A stretch of DNA of 64,000 bases, taken from assembly GCF_000349325.1 (NCBI RefSeq), contig NC_020504.1:4374053-4438052 (forward strand), written 5' to 3'. Positions 8,781 through 17,805 of this stretch are shown piece after piece (the first letter of the stretch is position 1; every line of letters starts with the position of its first letter). The position numbers and the translations under genes were made by a program. This DNA is from Streptomyces davaonensis JCM 4913. GTDB taxonomy: Bacteria > Actinomycetota > Actinomycetes > Streptomycetales > Streptomycetaceae. Below the pieces are notes generated by a model. That model saw only the letters and a list, made by a program, of their open reading frames with translations, was not told where the DNA came from and searched no databases.

Positions 8781-10028
8781 CTAAAGGTTCTTCCAGCCGT
8801 TGGCGGGCGCCTGCCCCACATCGAGTGTGCGCAGCTTGTCGAGCACCTCCGGCGACTGCACGTCCAGCCAGTCCACGAACTGCCGGAAGGAGACGAGCCG
8901 TACGTCCTCGCCCTTCTCCTTCTCCCGAGCGATGTGCTTCAGAGCCTCTTCGACGGCGTCCATGTAGATACCGCCGTTCCACTGCTCGAAGTGGTTGCCG
9001 ACGAAGAAAGGTGCGCGATTTGTCTCGTACGCCCGCTTGAAGCCTGATATGTACGCCTGAGCGGACTGCTCGCGCCAGCCCGGGTAGTTGTGGGCAGGCG
9101 CGTTGGTCGAGTTGACCGACTGGTTGGCGAGCATGTTGTAGTCCATCGAGAGGACCTCGAAGGAGCGCCCGGGGAAAGGTATCTGCTGAAGCGGCAGGTC
9201 CCATATGCCCTGCTTCTTCGTGGGCCAGACCTGACGCCCGCCCGGCGAGGAGGCGTCATAGCGCCAGCCGAGGTCGCGGGCGGTGGGCAGCAGGTTCTCC
9301 TGGCCGAGCAGACAGGGCGTACGGCCGCCGACGAGCTCCTTGTCGTAGTCGAAGGGCAGCGACGGCAGCTCGGTCCAGCCGGTGTTGGTGCGCCACTCCT
9401 TCACGAAGGACTTGGCCTGGTCGATCTCGCTGCGCCACTGCTGCGGCGTCCAGTTGCCGACCGAGCCGGAGCCGGCGCAGAAGTGGCCGTTGAAGTGGGT
9501 CCCGATCTCGTGCCCGTCGAGCCAGGCACGGCGGACGCCCTTCAGCGTGTCCTTGATGTGCGCGTCGGTGAGATAGCCGATGTCGGAAGCGCCGCGCAGG
9601 TTGTTCGGGGGGTCGTAGAGCCGCTTCTTGCTCTCGGGCAGCAAATAGAGCCCCGAGAGGAAGAAGGTCATGTGGGCGCCGAGTTCCTCGGCGAGGTCGA
9701 GGAAGCGCGGGAAGAGGCCGTTGCCGACCTCTCCGGCGCCGTCCCAGGAGAAGACGACGAACTGGGGCGGGGTCTGGCCGGGTTCCAGCGGCACGGGCTT
9801 CGCGGGCTGCTTCGGCTGCTTGCCGGTGTACGAGGTGGAACCGTCGCCGATGGGCCGGTCGGCGGGCTTGGCGTCACCTCCGTCGGCGGGCCGGGGATCC
9901 GAACCCGCGGAACCTCCGGAGGGGTTCGACCCGTCTGACGGCTTGAGGGCACCGCATCCGGCAAGTCCGGCCGCGGCGGCCCCGGCGACGCCGAGTCCGA
10001 GTGCTCCCCTTCGGGTGAGAGTGCGCAT
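8781..10028 (-). CDS. Tat-type lipoprotein with polysaccharide-deacetylase-like (NodB fold) domain
   Basis: The chosen ATG is preceded by GGGGAT at correct spacing. An upstream in-frame ATG at 10,043 has no better ribosome site. The N-terminus has a twin-arginine signal (TLTRRGALGLGVAGAAAAG) ending in a lipobox LAGC, followed by a Gly/Ser/Asp-rich linker. The domain starts FVVFSWDGAGEV and continues HMTFFLSGLYLL, DGHEIGTHFNGHF, FDYDKELVGGRTP and NHFEQWNGG. The layout resembles NodB-type carbohydrate esterases. The usual first Asp-Asp is replaced (SWDG), while a GTHxxGHF histidine pair remains, so activity is uncertain. It is probably a cell-wall or extracellular glycan hydrolase acting outside the membrane. 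Confidence 0.75.
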   Translation of the reverse strand: MRTLTRRGALGLGVAGAAAAGLAGCGALKPSDGSNPSGGSAGSDPRPADGGDAKPADRPIGDGSTSYTGKQPKQPAKPVPLEPGQTPPQFVVFSWDGAGEVGNGLFPRFLDLAEELGAHMTFFLSGLYLLPESKKRLYDPPNNLRGASDIGYLTDAHIKDTLKGVRRAWLDGHEIGTHFNGHFCAGSGSVGNWTPQQWRSEIDQAKSFVKEWRTNTGWTELPSLPFDYDKELVGGRTPCLLGQENLLPTARDLGWRYDASSPGGRQVWPTKKQGIWDLPLQQIPFPGRSFEVLSMDYNMLANQSVNSTNAPAHNYPGWREQSAQAYISGFKRAYETNRAPFFVGNHFEQWNGGIYMDAVEEALKHIAREKEKGEDVRLVSFRQFVDWLDVQSPEVLDKLRTLDVGQAPANGWKNL

Positions 10029-10147
10029 GGCATCCCCGTTCATCACGTTCTCTGGTGGTCAACCAGTCAGAGGACGGGACGAACGGGGAGGTTCCTGTGG
10101 ATCACATGTGATTCAGAACAAATGCCAGGAAACGGACCGGGGTCGCA

Positions 10148-10858
10148 CTACGCCCCGAAAGCCTTGTCCTTGCCCTTCACCGGCTTGGCGCCGGCCCGGA
10201 GATGAGCCGGTACAAGATCAATCGCAGGCTCGGAGTACCCGACCGACACGATCTTGTCGCCCTGATACGTGAACGACGTCAGGGACGCCAGCGTGCACTG
10301 CCGACGCCGAGGGTCGTGCCACAGCCGCCGCTTCTCGACGTACGACCGCACGATCCAGATCGGCAGCTGATGGCTGACCAGCACGGCCTCATGCCCCCGC
10401 GCCCGATCCTTCGCGGCGTCCAGCGCCCCCACCATCCGCACGACCTGCTCGAAGTACGGCTCACCCCAGGACGGCTTGAAGGGGTTGACGAGGTGCTTCC
10501 AGTTCTCGGGCTTCTTCAGCGCACCGTCACCGACGCCGAAGGTCTTGCCCTGGAAGACGTTGTCGGCCTCGATGAGCCGCTCGTCCGTGGCAAGGTCAAG
10601 GCCGTGCGCCTTGGCGATCGGCGTCGCGGTCTCCTGCGCCCGCTCCAGCGGGGAGGACACGACGTGGGTGACGTCCCGGGAGGCGAGGTGCTCGGCGACC
10701 CGGTCGGCCATCTGCCGCCCGAGCTCGGAGAGGTGGTACCCGGGGAGACGGCCGTAGAGGATGCCGTCGGGGTTGGCGACCTCGCCGTGCCGCATGAGGT
10801 GCACGACGGTGATGTCGGAGTCGGAGTTCAAGCGAGAGCCGTTCTCGGGGTTGGTCAT
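10148..10858 (-). CDS. Histidine phosphatase family protein (phosphoglycerate mutase-like)
   Basis: This 236-residue protein of the branch-1 histidine phosphatase superfamily carries the catalytic [10 protein letters not shown] motif (residues about 21-30), the arginine-bearing [11 protein letters not shown] about 80 and the second histidine in [10 protein letters not shown] about 165. Its substrate is not evident; annotation as a mutase would be over-specific. The start overlaps the hemL stop by four bases (ATGA), so it is translationally coupled to hemL. Streptomyces commonly has this pair before the cytochrome c maturation genes. Confidence 0.9.
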   Translation of the reverse strand: MTNPENGSRLNSDSDITVVHLMRHGEVANPDGILYGRLPGYHLSELGRQMADRVAEHLASRDVTHVVSSPLERAQETATPIAKAHGLDLATDERLIEADNVFQGKTFGVGDGALKKPENWKHLVNPFKPSWGEPYFEQVVRMVGALDAAKDRARGHEAVLVSHQLPIWIVRSYVEKRRLWHDPRRRQCTLASLTSFTYQGDKIVSVGYSEPAIDLVPAHLRAGAKPVKGKDKAFGA

Positions 10859-12171
10859 GCCTGCGCCTCCGCCGCCGCCCGGGCCGCCGCCGGAAGGGCG
10901 TCGGCGATCTTCTGCACGGCTCGCTCGTCATGGGCCGTGGAGACGAACCAGGACTCGAAGGACGACGGCGGCAGATAGACGCCGTTGGCGAGCAGCGAGT
11001 GGAAGAAGGCGGTGAAGCGGAAGGAGTCCTGCTTCTTGGCGTCCTCGTAGTCGCGTACGTCACGATCGGTGAAGAACACGGAGAACATGTTGGAGGCGGT
11101 CTGGAGCCGGTGCGCGACGCCCTCCTTGGTGAGCGCGTCGGTGACGAGGCCCTGGATCTGCTCGGACACGGCGTCGATCTTGTCGTAGGCCGCGTCGTCG
11201 AGGAGCCGGAGCTGGGCGAGACCGGCGGCCGTGGCGACCGGGTTGCCGGAGAGGGTGCCGGCCTGGTAGACGGGCCCGGCGGGCGCGAGATGCGCCATGA
11301 CGTCGGCGCGGCCACCGAAGGCCGCGGCCGGGAAGCCACCGCCCATGACCTTGCCGAAGGTCATGAGGTCCGGGACGACCCCGTCGACGCCGAACCAGCC
11401 GGCGCGGCTGGTCCGGAACCCGGTCATGACCTCGTCGGAGATGTAGAGAGCGCCGTTCTTGGCGCAGGCGTCCTTGAGCCCCTGGTTGAAGCCGGGACGG
11501 GGCGGTACGACGCCCATGTTGCCCGGGGAGGCCTCGGTGATGACGCAGGCGATCTCGCCGGGGTGCCGGTGGAAGGCCTCCTGCACGGCTTCGAGGTCGT
11601 TGTACGGCAGCACGATCGTGTCGCCGGCCTGGGCACCGGTGACACCCGGGGTGTCGGGCAGCGCGAAGGTGGCGACGCCGGAGCCGGCGGCGGCGAGCAG
11701 CGAGTCGACGTGACCGTGGTAACACCCGGCGAACTTGATCACCTTGGAGCGCCGGGTGAATCCACGAGCGAGCCGAATGGCGGACATGGTCGCCTCGGTG
11801 CCACTGGACACGAGCCGCACCTGCTCGACCGGCCCGACCCTCCCGACGATCTCCTCGGCGAGCGCGACCTCCCCCTCACCGGGCGTGCCGAAGGAGGTAC
11901 CGCGCGAGACGGCCTCCTGCACGGCGGCGATGACCTCCGGGTGGGAGTGCCCGAGGATCATGGGTCCCCAGGAGCAGACGAGGTCGACGTACTCGCGGCC
12001 GTCGGCGTCGGTCAGCCAGGCGCCCTTGCCGGACACCATGAACCGGGGTGTTCCGCCCACGGCACGGAAGGCGCGCACCGGGGAGTTCACGCCGCCGGGC
12101 GTGACGGCCGCCGCACGGTCGAACAGAGCCTGCGACTCAGGCGCATCGTATGAATAAGGCAGTGAGCTCAT
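10855..12171 (-). CDS. hemL: Glutamate-1-semialdehyde 2,1-aminomutase
   Basis: This is a PLP enzyme of tetrapyrrole synthesis that converts glutamate-1-semialdehyde to 5-aminolevulinate. Its 438 residues match the family's usual length. Landmarks are [20 protein letters not shown] at the N-terminus, the substrate gate [15 protein letters not shown], the YHGHVD loop, the PLP-aspartate region [10 protein letters not shown] and the Schiff-base lysine in [12 protein letters not shown]. Supplying haem precursors fits the downstream cytochrome c maturation genes. A 282-base divergent promoter region (12,172-12,453) separates it from the plus-strand gene that is the element's target. Confidence 0.97.
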   Translation of the reverse strand: MSSLPYSYDAPESQALFDRAAAVTPGGVNSPVRAFRAVGGTPRFMVSGKGAWLTDADGREYVDLVCSWGPMILGHSHPEVIAAVQEAVSRGTSFGTPGEGEVALAEEIVGRVGPVEQVRLVSSGTEATMSAIRLARGFTRRSKVIKFAGCYHGHVDSLLAAAGSGVATFALPDTPGVTGAQAGDTIVLPYNDLEAVQEAFHRHPGEIACVITEASPGNMGVVPPRPGFNQGLKDACAKNGALYISDEVMTGFRTSRAGWFGVDGVVPDLMTFGKVMGGGFPAAAFGGRADVMAHLAPAGPVYQAGTLSGNPVATAAGLAQLRLLDDAAYDKIDAVSEQIQGLVTDALTKEGVAHRLQTASNMFSVFFTDRDVRDYEDAKKQDSFRFTAFFHSLLANGVYLPPSSFESWFVSTAHDERAVQKIADALPAAARAAAEAQA

Positions 12172-12453
12172 GTCCTGCGACTTCTCCGACCTTCTCCGAC
12201 TGCTCGGACTCCGGTTGCCAGTGACCTCCTCAGGGTAGGCCAGCGGACCGCCGCGCCTGTGGGCCAGCTCTCCTCTGACCCGACATCCGACCCCCTCCCC
12301 CGCGCGATCTGCGAAACTGGGGGCTGGTACAAGATCCTGCGGACAGGTGTTTCAGCGCACGTTTCGGCGAGCGGCCGTGGGGGAGGTCACTGACACGATG
12401 ATCGGGTTGCGCGGCGGGGGCCACGCGTCCTAGAAAAGCAGTCGGGTGGAGAT

Positions 12454-13089
12454 ATGCATCGCGGTGGCGGACTGGGCGAGGGGACCGACGACGTCGGTCC
12501 GCGTCGTGCCCGTCGGGGCAGGCACCGGCGCGAGGCGGAGGAGACGACAGAAGCACGTCAGGCGCAGGGCGGACAGAGCGGACAGGCGGACTCCGAGCGG
12601 ATCGACCGACGCGTCGACGGGCTCCGGGCGGCGAGCAGGAATGGTGGTCGGGTGGGGGTGACGTACAAGTACTTCGGCGCGCCGGACGGCGCGACCGCGG
12701 CCCGCGTCCCGATCTCGATGCGCCCCGAGGAACTCGGCGGCGACGAGCTCGGCATGAACGGCATGTTCACCAAGATCAAGCCGGAAACGATGGCCGCGAT
12801 GGTCCTCACCGGCATCGAGGGCGTCCCCCTCCACAAGGTCCCGCCCCTGGAACTGGTCGTCCTCCACCCCGACTACGCGGTCGTGAAACTCCCCATGACG
12901 GTCGTCGACCCCCTGCGCGGCATAGGCGAGGAGGCGGTCGGCGCGGCAGCCTTCATCTGGTCCACGGTCCCGGACCGCGGGGGCCCGCGGGATGCGTTCA
13001 ATGTGTACCAACTGCTGCACGAGTGGCAGGACTTCAGCCATCGGTTGCATGAGGCGGGGCATCAGCCTTATTGCCTTGTGTGGCCGTGA
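12454..13089 (+). CDS. Conserved actinobacterial protein of unknown function; integration target gene
   Basis: The protein is 211 residues from the ATG at 12,454, preceded by GGTGGA. The first 67 residues are Arg/Gly/Glu-rich and low in complexity, and the conserved part seems to start near VTYKYFGAP (GTG at 12,657), which could be the real start. The folded part includes MRPEELGGDELGMNGMFTKI and a C-terminal HEWQDFSHRLHEAGHQPYC, with no family I can name. The last 25 codons form attL of the mobile element, and a second copy with synonymous changes lies at 34,654-34,729. The present C-terminus is therefore probably supplied by the element, while the original host 3' end lies 21.6 kb away. Confidence 0.75.
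   Translation: MHRGGGLGEGTDDVGPRRARRGRHRREAEETTEARQAQGGQSGQADSERIDRRVDGLRAASRNGGRVGVTYKYFGAPDGATAARVPISMRPEELGGDELGMNGMFTKIKPETMAAMVLTGIEGVPLHKVPPLELVVLHPDYAVVKLPMTVVDPLRGIGEEAVGAAAFIWSTVPDRGGPRDAFNVYQLLHEWQDFSHRLHEAGHQPYCLVWP
13014..13089 (+). repeat. attL: direct repeat in the 3' end of the target gene
   Basis: These 76 bases match 34,654-34,729 at constant offset (21,640). The longest identical block is 29 bases (13,039-13,067), the probable crossover core. Differences outside it are AGC/TCG, CCT/CCG, GTG/GTA and CCG/CCC, all synonymous in the host reading frame, so either copy encodes the same C-terminus. Confidence 0.9.
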
Positions 13090-13156
13090 CCTGGGGTTTC
13101 GTGGGATTCGGGCGGGGTCTTCGGACCTCGCCCTTTTTGGTGCCGGGGAGGGGTCG

Positions 13157-14515
13157 TCAGGCGGCCAGGGCACATTGAGGGCACATTGGTTTTACTGGGG
13201 GCACTGATGTGCCCTGGGTTGCGGGCGGGCCGCCGTCGTCTTCCGCTTCCGCCTCGGCTCCCGGTTCCGTTTCCGTGAAGGCGTCGTCGATCGCCTTGCG
13301 CGTGCGAGTCTCGCTGGACGGCAGCAGGTGCGTGTACGTCCGCAGCGTGAAGCCCGGGTCCGAGTGACCGAGGTACTCGGAGAGCGCTTTGATGCTCTCC
13401 CCCGCGTCCAGGAGCACGGAAGCGTAGGCGTGCCGGAGGGCATGCATGCCGTCTTCCGGAGCCGCCTGGAGGTACCGCGCGCCCCGCTCGCGGGGAGGGA
13501 TCACGCCGGCCGCGGCCAGGGCACGCTTCCAGTCGCCCATGTTGAAGACGCTGCGGTTGTAGGCCCGCGCCTTCTGGTCGACGAAGAGGAGGCGGAAGGT
13601 CTTCGGCTCGCCGTCCGGCTTGGCCCAAGGCAGGGTGATCTCGGCGGGCGGGAACTCCTTCATGTGGGCCTTGAGGGCGGCGACGAGCTGAGCCGACAGC
13701 GGCACTGACCGGATCCTGTTGCCCTTGGGCAGTGCGAAGACAGGCTTCGTACCGACCAGCCGCACCTGGCGGTTTACGTGGATCCAGCCGCCCTTGAAGT
13801 CGATGTCCTCAACGGCGCACCCGAACACCTCGCCCTGACGCAGGCCACAGCCGAAGGCAAGCTTGCCTCCCGCATGGAAGCGCTTCGGGAGGCTGGCGAT
13901 GACCGCGCGTACTCGCTCCAGCGACCAAGGGATGATCTTCTTCTTGGTCGCGGTCGGCAGCTTCACCGACTTCGCTTTGCAGGGATTCTTCGGTAGCAGC
14001 CCGTCCTCCACGGCCGCGCCAAGGATGCTGGAGAGGATGTCGAAAATGCCCTCGATCGTCGAGACTTCCAGGCCGGCATCCTGGAGCGTTCGGATCCAAC
14101 CCTGGATGATCGAGGGCTGGTTGAGGGACCGCAGCTCACGTCGGCCGAGGTGCTCGACGATGTGGTTGCGGACGGTCGCCTCGTAGCGGAGGGCGGTCGT
14201 CGGGCCGACGGAGTTCGCGTCGAGCCACTTCTGCGCGTAAGTGCCGAGCGTCTGCTTCGTCTCGGCGGGGACGACGTAGGAGCCGCGCCGGATCTCGACG
14301 TCGACCTCGGCGGAACGGTTGTCCGCCTCGGCCTTCGTGTGGAAGTTCTCCTTTCGTTGGCAGCCATCCAGGTCGCGGTAACGGACCTGCCAGCGCTTGC
14401 CGATGCCGTGGTCGGCGGTGGGGACCATCCGCTTCGTACGGCTCTTGTGTTCGCCACACTCGGCCTCGGCGGGCTTGGGGTGGGACTTGTGCCAGCGGTC
14501 GTACACGTCAGCCAA
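13157..14515 (-). CDS. int: Tyrosine site-specific integrase
   Basis: The integrase (452 residues from the TTG chosen here) catalyses recombination between attP and the chromosomal site at the 3' end of the adjacent gene. The start gives MADVYDRWHKSHPKP, as I recall Streptomyces integrases beginning, and overlaps the upstream regulator stop by eight bases. The order is an N-terminal AP2-like arm-binding region (GKRWQVRYRDLDGCQRKENF), a SAM-like core-binding domain (TYAQKWLDAN onward) and a catalytic domain with GCGLRQGEVFG (first Arg), HALR (His 358, Arg 361), GHSD (His 384) and the nucleophile RTYTH (Tyr 394). All catalytic residues are present. The gene points at attL, and its C-terminal codons contain probable arm sites. 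Confidence 0.95.
   Translation of the reverse strand: MADVYDRWHKSHPKPAEAECGEHKSRTKRMVPTADHGIGKRWQVRYRDLDGCQRKENFHTKAEADNRSAEVDVEIRRGSYVVPAETKQTLGTYAQKWLDANSVGPTTALRYEATVRNHIVEHLGRRELRSLNQPSIIQGWIRTLQDAGLEVSTIEGIFDILSSILGAAVEDGLLPKNPCKAKSVKLPTATKKKIIPWSLERVRAVIASLPKRFHAGGKLAFGCGLRQGEVFGCAVEDIDFKGGWIHVNRQVRLVGTKPVFALPKGNRIRSVPLSAQLVAALKAHMKEFPPAEITLPWAKPDGEPKTFRLLFVDQKARAYNRSVFNMGDWKRALAAAGVIPPRERGARYLQAAPEDGMHALRHAYASVLLDAGESIKALSEYLGHSDPGFTLRTYTHLLPSSETRTRKAIDDAFTETEPGAEAEAEDDGGPPATQGTSVPPVKPMCPQCALAA
13167..13215. repeat. Putative integrase/excisionase arm sites, left end
   Basis: Two perfect tandem 11-base repeats AGGGCACATTG (13,167-13,177 and 13,178-13,188) are followed by an inverted AGGGCACAT (13,207-13,215), all within the 3' coding end of int. 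The same AGGGCACAT occurs twice, again 11 bases apart, at 34,527-34,546 near the right end. Such paired repeats beside a core are typical arm-binding sites of tyrosine recombinases. Confidence 0.55.
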
Positions 14516-14816
14516 GAAGGGCCTCCTGGAAGCGGTCGAGGGTCTTTGGGGCGGCGTGGGACACCGAGGGCCCCAGGGGCAGGAGAGCCGCGGGGGCGAT
14601 GCCAAGCGCGGCGGCGATCGCGACGAGGTCGTCGATGTCGCAGCGGCGGCGGGCGCGCTCGGTGCGGCTGAGGGCCGTGTTGGTCATGGGGCGCCCCAGT
14701 GCAGTGCAGCGGGCGGCGAGTTGCTGCTGGGTCAGACCGCGCGCGAGACGTAGGTGCTCGATGGCGCGGGCGGCGTGGAGGCCAGCGGGGCCAATTTCTA
14801 CAGTTCGGTTTGGCAT
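14508..14816 (-). CDS. XRE-family helix-turn-helix regulator upstream of int
   Basis: This 102-residue protein starts at the ATG giving MPNRTVEIGP; the longer upstream frame is A/T-rich and resembles leader. The XRE domain is clear: AIEHLRLARGLTQQQLAARC followed by NTALSRTERARRRCDIDDLVAIAAALGI. The C-terminus overlaps the integrase start, so the two are one transcript, and it probably controls integration and excision genes. A 368-base gap with a dyad (14,858-14,879) separates it from the divergent excisionase-like gene. Confidence 0.85.
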   Translation of the reverse strand: MPNRTVEIGPAGLHAARAIEHLRLARGLTQQQLAARCTALGRPMTNTALSRTERARRRCDIDDLVAIAAALGIAPAALLPLGPSVSHAAPKTLDRFQEALLG

Positions 14817-15184
14817 GACGGACAGATGTAGCTCGCAATTGACCACCGTGGCAATAGTTTTCTCAAATACCCAAGAAAAGTGACCGCGACTGTCGCTATT
14901 CAATTTTTCCAGAGTATGTAGGGCTGCGGTGAAGGCGCCCTACACGCTGAGGTCACCGGGTCGGCGGGCCCTCCGAGCAGACAGATTGACCCAGTCAGGA
15001 CAGGAGGCGGAAATCAGGGTCCCGTTGACAGCAATTTCGGCAACCGGGGATCCGCACTTACTGTTTTGACATCACCCAGCCACGCTGAGAAGTTGTAGGG
15101 GGTTTCAGAGATAATGCTGGACTTCTTCACCGAATGTGTGGCTGTGTTGTCCAGGCCCGATTGTCCGATACCGAAAGGAGCCCT
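14817..15184. promoter_or_regulatory. Divergent control region between the int regulator and the xis-like gene
   Basis: This 368-base gap holds no gene I can support. It is richer in A/T than its surroundings. A dyad TTTTCT-10 bases-AGAAAA (14,858-14,879) lies about 42 bases from the regulator start and could be its operator. The xis-like gene has a GAAAGGAG ribosome site just before 15,185. Promoter hexamers cannot be assigned with confidence. Confidence 0.4.
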
Positions 15185-15427
15185 ATGCCGAGCCCTTCCA
15201 CTCGCCACACCCGCACGCCCGCTGCCATCGATGCCGCAGGGCGTGGCCCACTGGCCACCCCGGCCGAGGTCGCCGCCTACCTCGGGGTGCCGGTGAAGAC
15301 CCTCTACCAGTGGAAGTACCGGGGCATCGGCCCCAACGTCCACAAGGTCGGCCGCCATCTGCGCTACCGCTGGCCCGAGGTGGACGCCTGGCTGAACGCC
15401 CAGGCCACATACGACCTCGCGGTCTGA
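15185..15427 (+). CDS. Excisionase-like MerR/helix-turn-helix protein
   Basis: This 80-residue protein has a strong ribosome site (AAAGGAG) and the compact winged-helix pattern of excisionases and plasmid DNA-binding proteins: LATPAEVAAYLGVPVKTLYQWK, then YRGIGPNVHKVGRHLRYRWPEVDAWL. Such proteins bend DNA at att sites and favour excision, or act as small regulators. Its place between the integrase block and the mobilisation genes, divergent from int, matches Streptomyces integrative elements. Function as Xis is inferred from family and position. Confidence 0.8.
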   Translation: MPSPSTRHTRTPAAIDAAGRGPLATPAEVAAYLGVPVKTLYQWKYRGIGPNVHKVGRHLRYRWPEVDAWLNAQATYDLAV

Positions 15428-15568
15428 GACCCCCGTGCGGGACAGCGAAACGGCTCCCAGCGAACCACCGCCGAGAGCCGCGAGAGTCCCTGCCGCGTCG
15501 CCCTTGCCTGAACGATCGATCCGGTGTGGCCAGACCTTGCCCGTCCGGCCCACCAGAGAGGAACGCCT

Positions 15569-16756
15569 GTGGACGAACCTACGTCCTCCACCACCCCCGT
15601 CTCACCTTCGCCGCCCGAACTGCCGCCCGAAGGGGCGCAGATCCTGGCCGACCTGCGGGCGCAGATCAAGCGGTACGTGGTGATGCCGAGCGAGGAGGCC
15701 CTCACCGCGGTCACGCTGTGGATCGCGGCGACGCACCTGCAGCGCGCGTGGCAGCACGCACCACGTCTGGCGATCGTGGCTCCGGAGAAGCGGTGCGGCA
15801 AGTCACGGCTGCTGGACGTGGTGACCGAGACCGTGCGCAACCCGCTGATCACGGTCAACGCCAGCCCGGCAGCCATCTTCCGCTCGATCGATGACGAGGA
15901 CCCGCCGAGCCTCCTGGTCGACGAGGCCGACACCCTCTTCAGCACCGTCAAGGCGGCGGAGAAGAACGAGGAGGTGCGCGGCCTGATCAACGCCGGGCAC
16001 CAGCGCAACCGGCCCACGCTCCGGGTGACCGGACCCGAGCACAAGCCCACTGCGTTCCCCACGTTCGCCATGGCGGCGCTGGCCGGGATCGGTGACCTGC
16101 CCGACACGGTGATGGACCGGTCGGTGGTCATCCGGATGCGGCGCCGCGCGGCGGGCGAGAGGGTTGCGGCCTTCCGCACCAGCCGAGACACCCCCGCCCT
16201 GCACGCGCTCCGTGACCGGCTCTCCGCCTGGCTCCAGCCGCTGTACAAGCGGGCGCTGGAGATGGAGCCGCCCATGCCGGTCGAGGACCGCGCGGCCGAC
16301 ACCTGGGAACCCCTGGTGGTCATCGCCGACCTCGCCGGGGGCGAATGGCCCGCACTCGCCCGCACCGCGTGCCGCGTCATGACCGACTACGAGGCCGGGC
16401 AGGATGAGGAAGGCGGCCTGCGCACTCGCCTCCTGGTCGGCATCCGCCGCGCCTTCGCCGCCGAGAACGACCCGGCGGTACTGGGCACGAAGCGCCTGCT
16501 GGAGGCCCTCAACGCGGACAAGGAAGCACCGTGGGCGGAGTACGGCGCCAACGGCCTGACCCCGCGCGGCCTGCAACTGCTGCTGCAGCCCTACGGCATC
16601 AGCTCGGCCAACCGCCGCTTCCCCGACGGCACCCAGGCCAAGGGCTTCGCGCGCAACCAATTCCTCGACACCTGGGCCCGCTACTGCCCCGAACCGGCAC
16701 CTGCGGCCAGGCCCGCCCAACCGCCGGCCGAGCCCCTTCCCGGCACCGCAGCCTGA
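15569..16756 (+). CDS. DUF3631-domain ATPase-like protein of the element
   Basis: The GTG start, with GAGAGG upstream, gives 395 residues. The protein has a P-loop-like motif VAPEKRCGKSRLLD (about residue 70) and a Walker B-like LLVDEADTLFS (about residue 115), followed by VMDRSVVIRMRRR and a region (PVEDRAADTWEPLVVIADLAGGEWP) characteristic of DUF3631. The family occurs in plasmids, phages and integrative elements beside replication or mobilisation genes and resembles the motor part of primase-helicase proteins. No primase domain is visible here. It may assist element replication after excision; the exact role is inference. Confidence 0.8.
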   Translation: MDEPTSSTTPVSPSPPELPPEGAQILADLRAQIKRYVVMPSEEALTAVTLWIAATHLQRAWQHAPRLAIVAPEKRCGKSRLLDVVTETVRNPLITVNASPAAIFRSIDDEDPPSLLVDEADTLFSTVKAAEKNEEVRGLINAGHQRNRPTLRVTGPEHKPTAFPTFAMAALAGIGDLPDTVMDRSVVIRMRRRAAGERVAAFRTSRDTPALHALRDRLSAWLQPLYKRALEMEPPMPVEDRAADTWEPLVVIADLAGGEWPALARTACRVMTDYEAGQDEEGGLRTRLLVGIRRAFAAENDPAVLGTKRLLEALNADKEAPWAEYGANGLTPRGLQLLLQPYGISSANRRFPDGTQAKGFARNQFLDTWARYCPEPAPAARPAQPPAEPLPGTAA

Positions 16757-16971
16757 CCCGACTCGACTCGTCACACTCGTCCCCGCCCAGGTCAGCGCGG
16801 GGACGAGTGAACGCCCCGCAACGAGTCGACTCGACATCACCAATCCACTCGTACCCGCTCTGACCAGGCATGCGACGAGTGGTACGAGACAGACACCTCT
16901 CACGGCGGCCACGCCTCGCGCCCTCCCCTGTTCCGAGGCCGCCGCCCCCGAGCCCGCCTGGAGTACCCCGC

Positions 16972-17724
16972 TTGCCTACCCGCAGCACTGCCACCGACGC
17001 GATTCGCGTCGGCATCGCCCTACTCGCCGTCTTCGCCTTCGCCCTCTCCTATGACGCCTTGCGGCAGACGGCCGTCGCCATCCACATCCGCGGGCTTCTC
17101 ACCTATGTCTTCCCGCTCGTGATCGACGGGTTCATCGCCATCGGCGTAGGCGCCCTCGTGATGCTGCGCACCGCCTCGGCATGGTCCCGCGCCTACGTAT
17201 GGATACTCGTCGGCGCCGCAACGGTGACGAGCATCTGGGCCAACGCTCTGCACGCCGTCCGCCTCAACCAGCAGACCCGCCAAGGCGATGGCCTCCGCCT
17301 CGACGACTTCACCGTCGGCGCCCTGTCCGCCATCGCCCCACTCGCCCTGGCCGGCGCGGTCCACCTCTATATCGTCGTCCACCGCCATCCCACGGCTCAC
17401 GGTCCCGCCGATGTGGCGCGGGATGCTGCCGACGTGGCTCCCAGCACCACCGAAGTGGCTGAAGAGCCACAGTCCTCCGCCGAATCACAGGATCACGAGG
17501 CCAGCGAAATCCCTCCCGAACGGCTCGCCCTCGCACGTACTGCGCCACTGGGACGCAATGGGCGTGCCTCACGCCGCCACATCGAAGCCACCTTCCGCAA
17601 CAGGGACTTGACCATCGGTAGGACGGAGGCGGACAGGCTCAAGGACATCCTTCAGGCCGAACTCGACGAAGCCGCCTCCCAGCAGCAGAGGGACCTCGAC
17701 GCGGCCCCCGCCGAGGCCGCCTGA
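16972..17724 (+). CDS. DUF2637 (SpdB2-like) membrane protein
   Basis: The TTG start giving MPTRSTATDAIRVGIAL is chosen because the longer frame adds a Pro/Arg-rich leader and a GGAG lies just upstream. Four hydrophobic segments in the first 140 residues (AIRVGIALLAVFAFALSY, LTYVFPLVIDGFIAIGVGAL, AYVWILVGAATVTSIWANAL, TVGALSAIAPLALAGAVHLY) are followed by an acidic cytosolic tail. The order FSY/SYDALR then FPLVIDG is the DUF2637 signature, also seen in the chromosomal gene at 57,215. Family members in conjugative elements are linked with plasmid spread (Spd). A role in element transfer is plausible but unproven. Confidence 0.8.
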   Translation: MPTRSTATDAIRVGIALLAVFAFALSYDALRQTAVAIHIRGLLTYVFPLVIDGFIAIGVGALVMLRTASAWSRAYVWILVGAATVTSIWANALHAVRLNQQTRQGDGLRLDDFTVGALSAIAPLALAGAVHLYIVVHRHPTAHGPADVARDAADVAPSTTEVAEEPQSSAESQDHEASEIPPERLALARTAPLGRNGRASRRHIEATFRNRDLTIGRTEADRLKDILQAELDEAASQQQRDLDAAPAEAA

Positions 17725-17805
17725 CCCCTGCGTTCACACCGCTGCCCTCCCGGGCTCATCCCGTGTCCCCAGCTCCCGGCACCAGCACCCCACGGAGAAC
17801 GACCC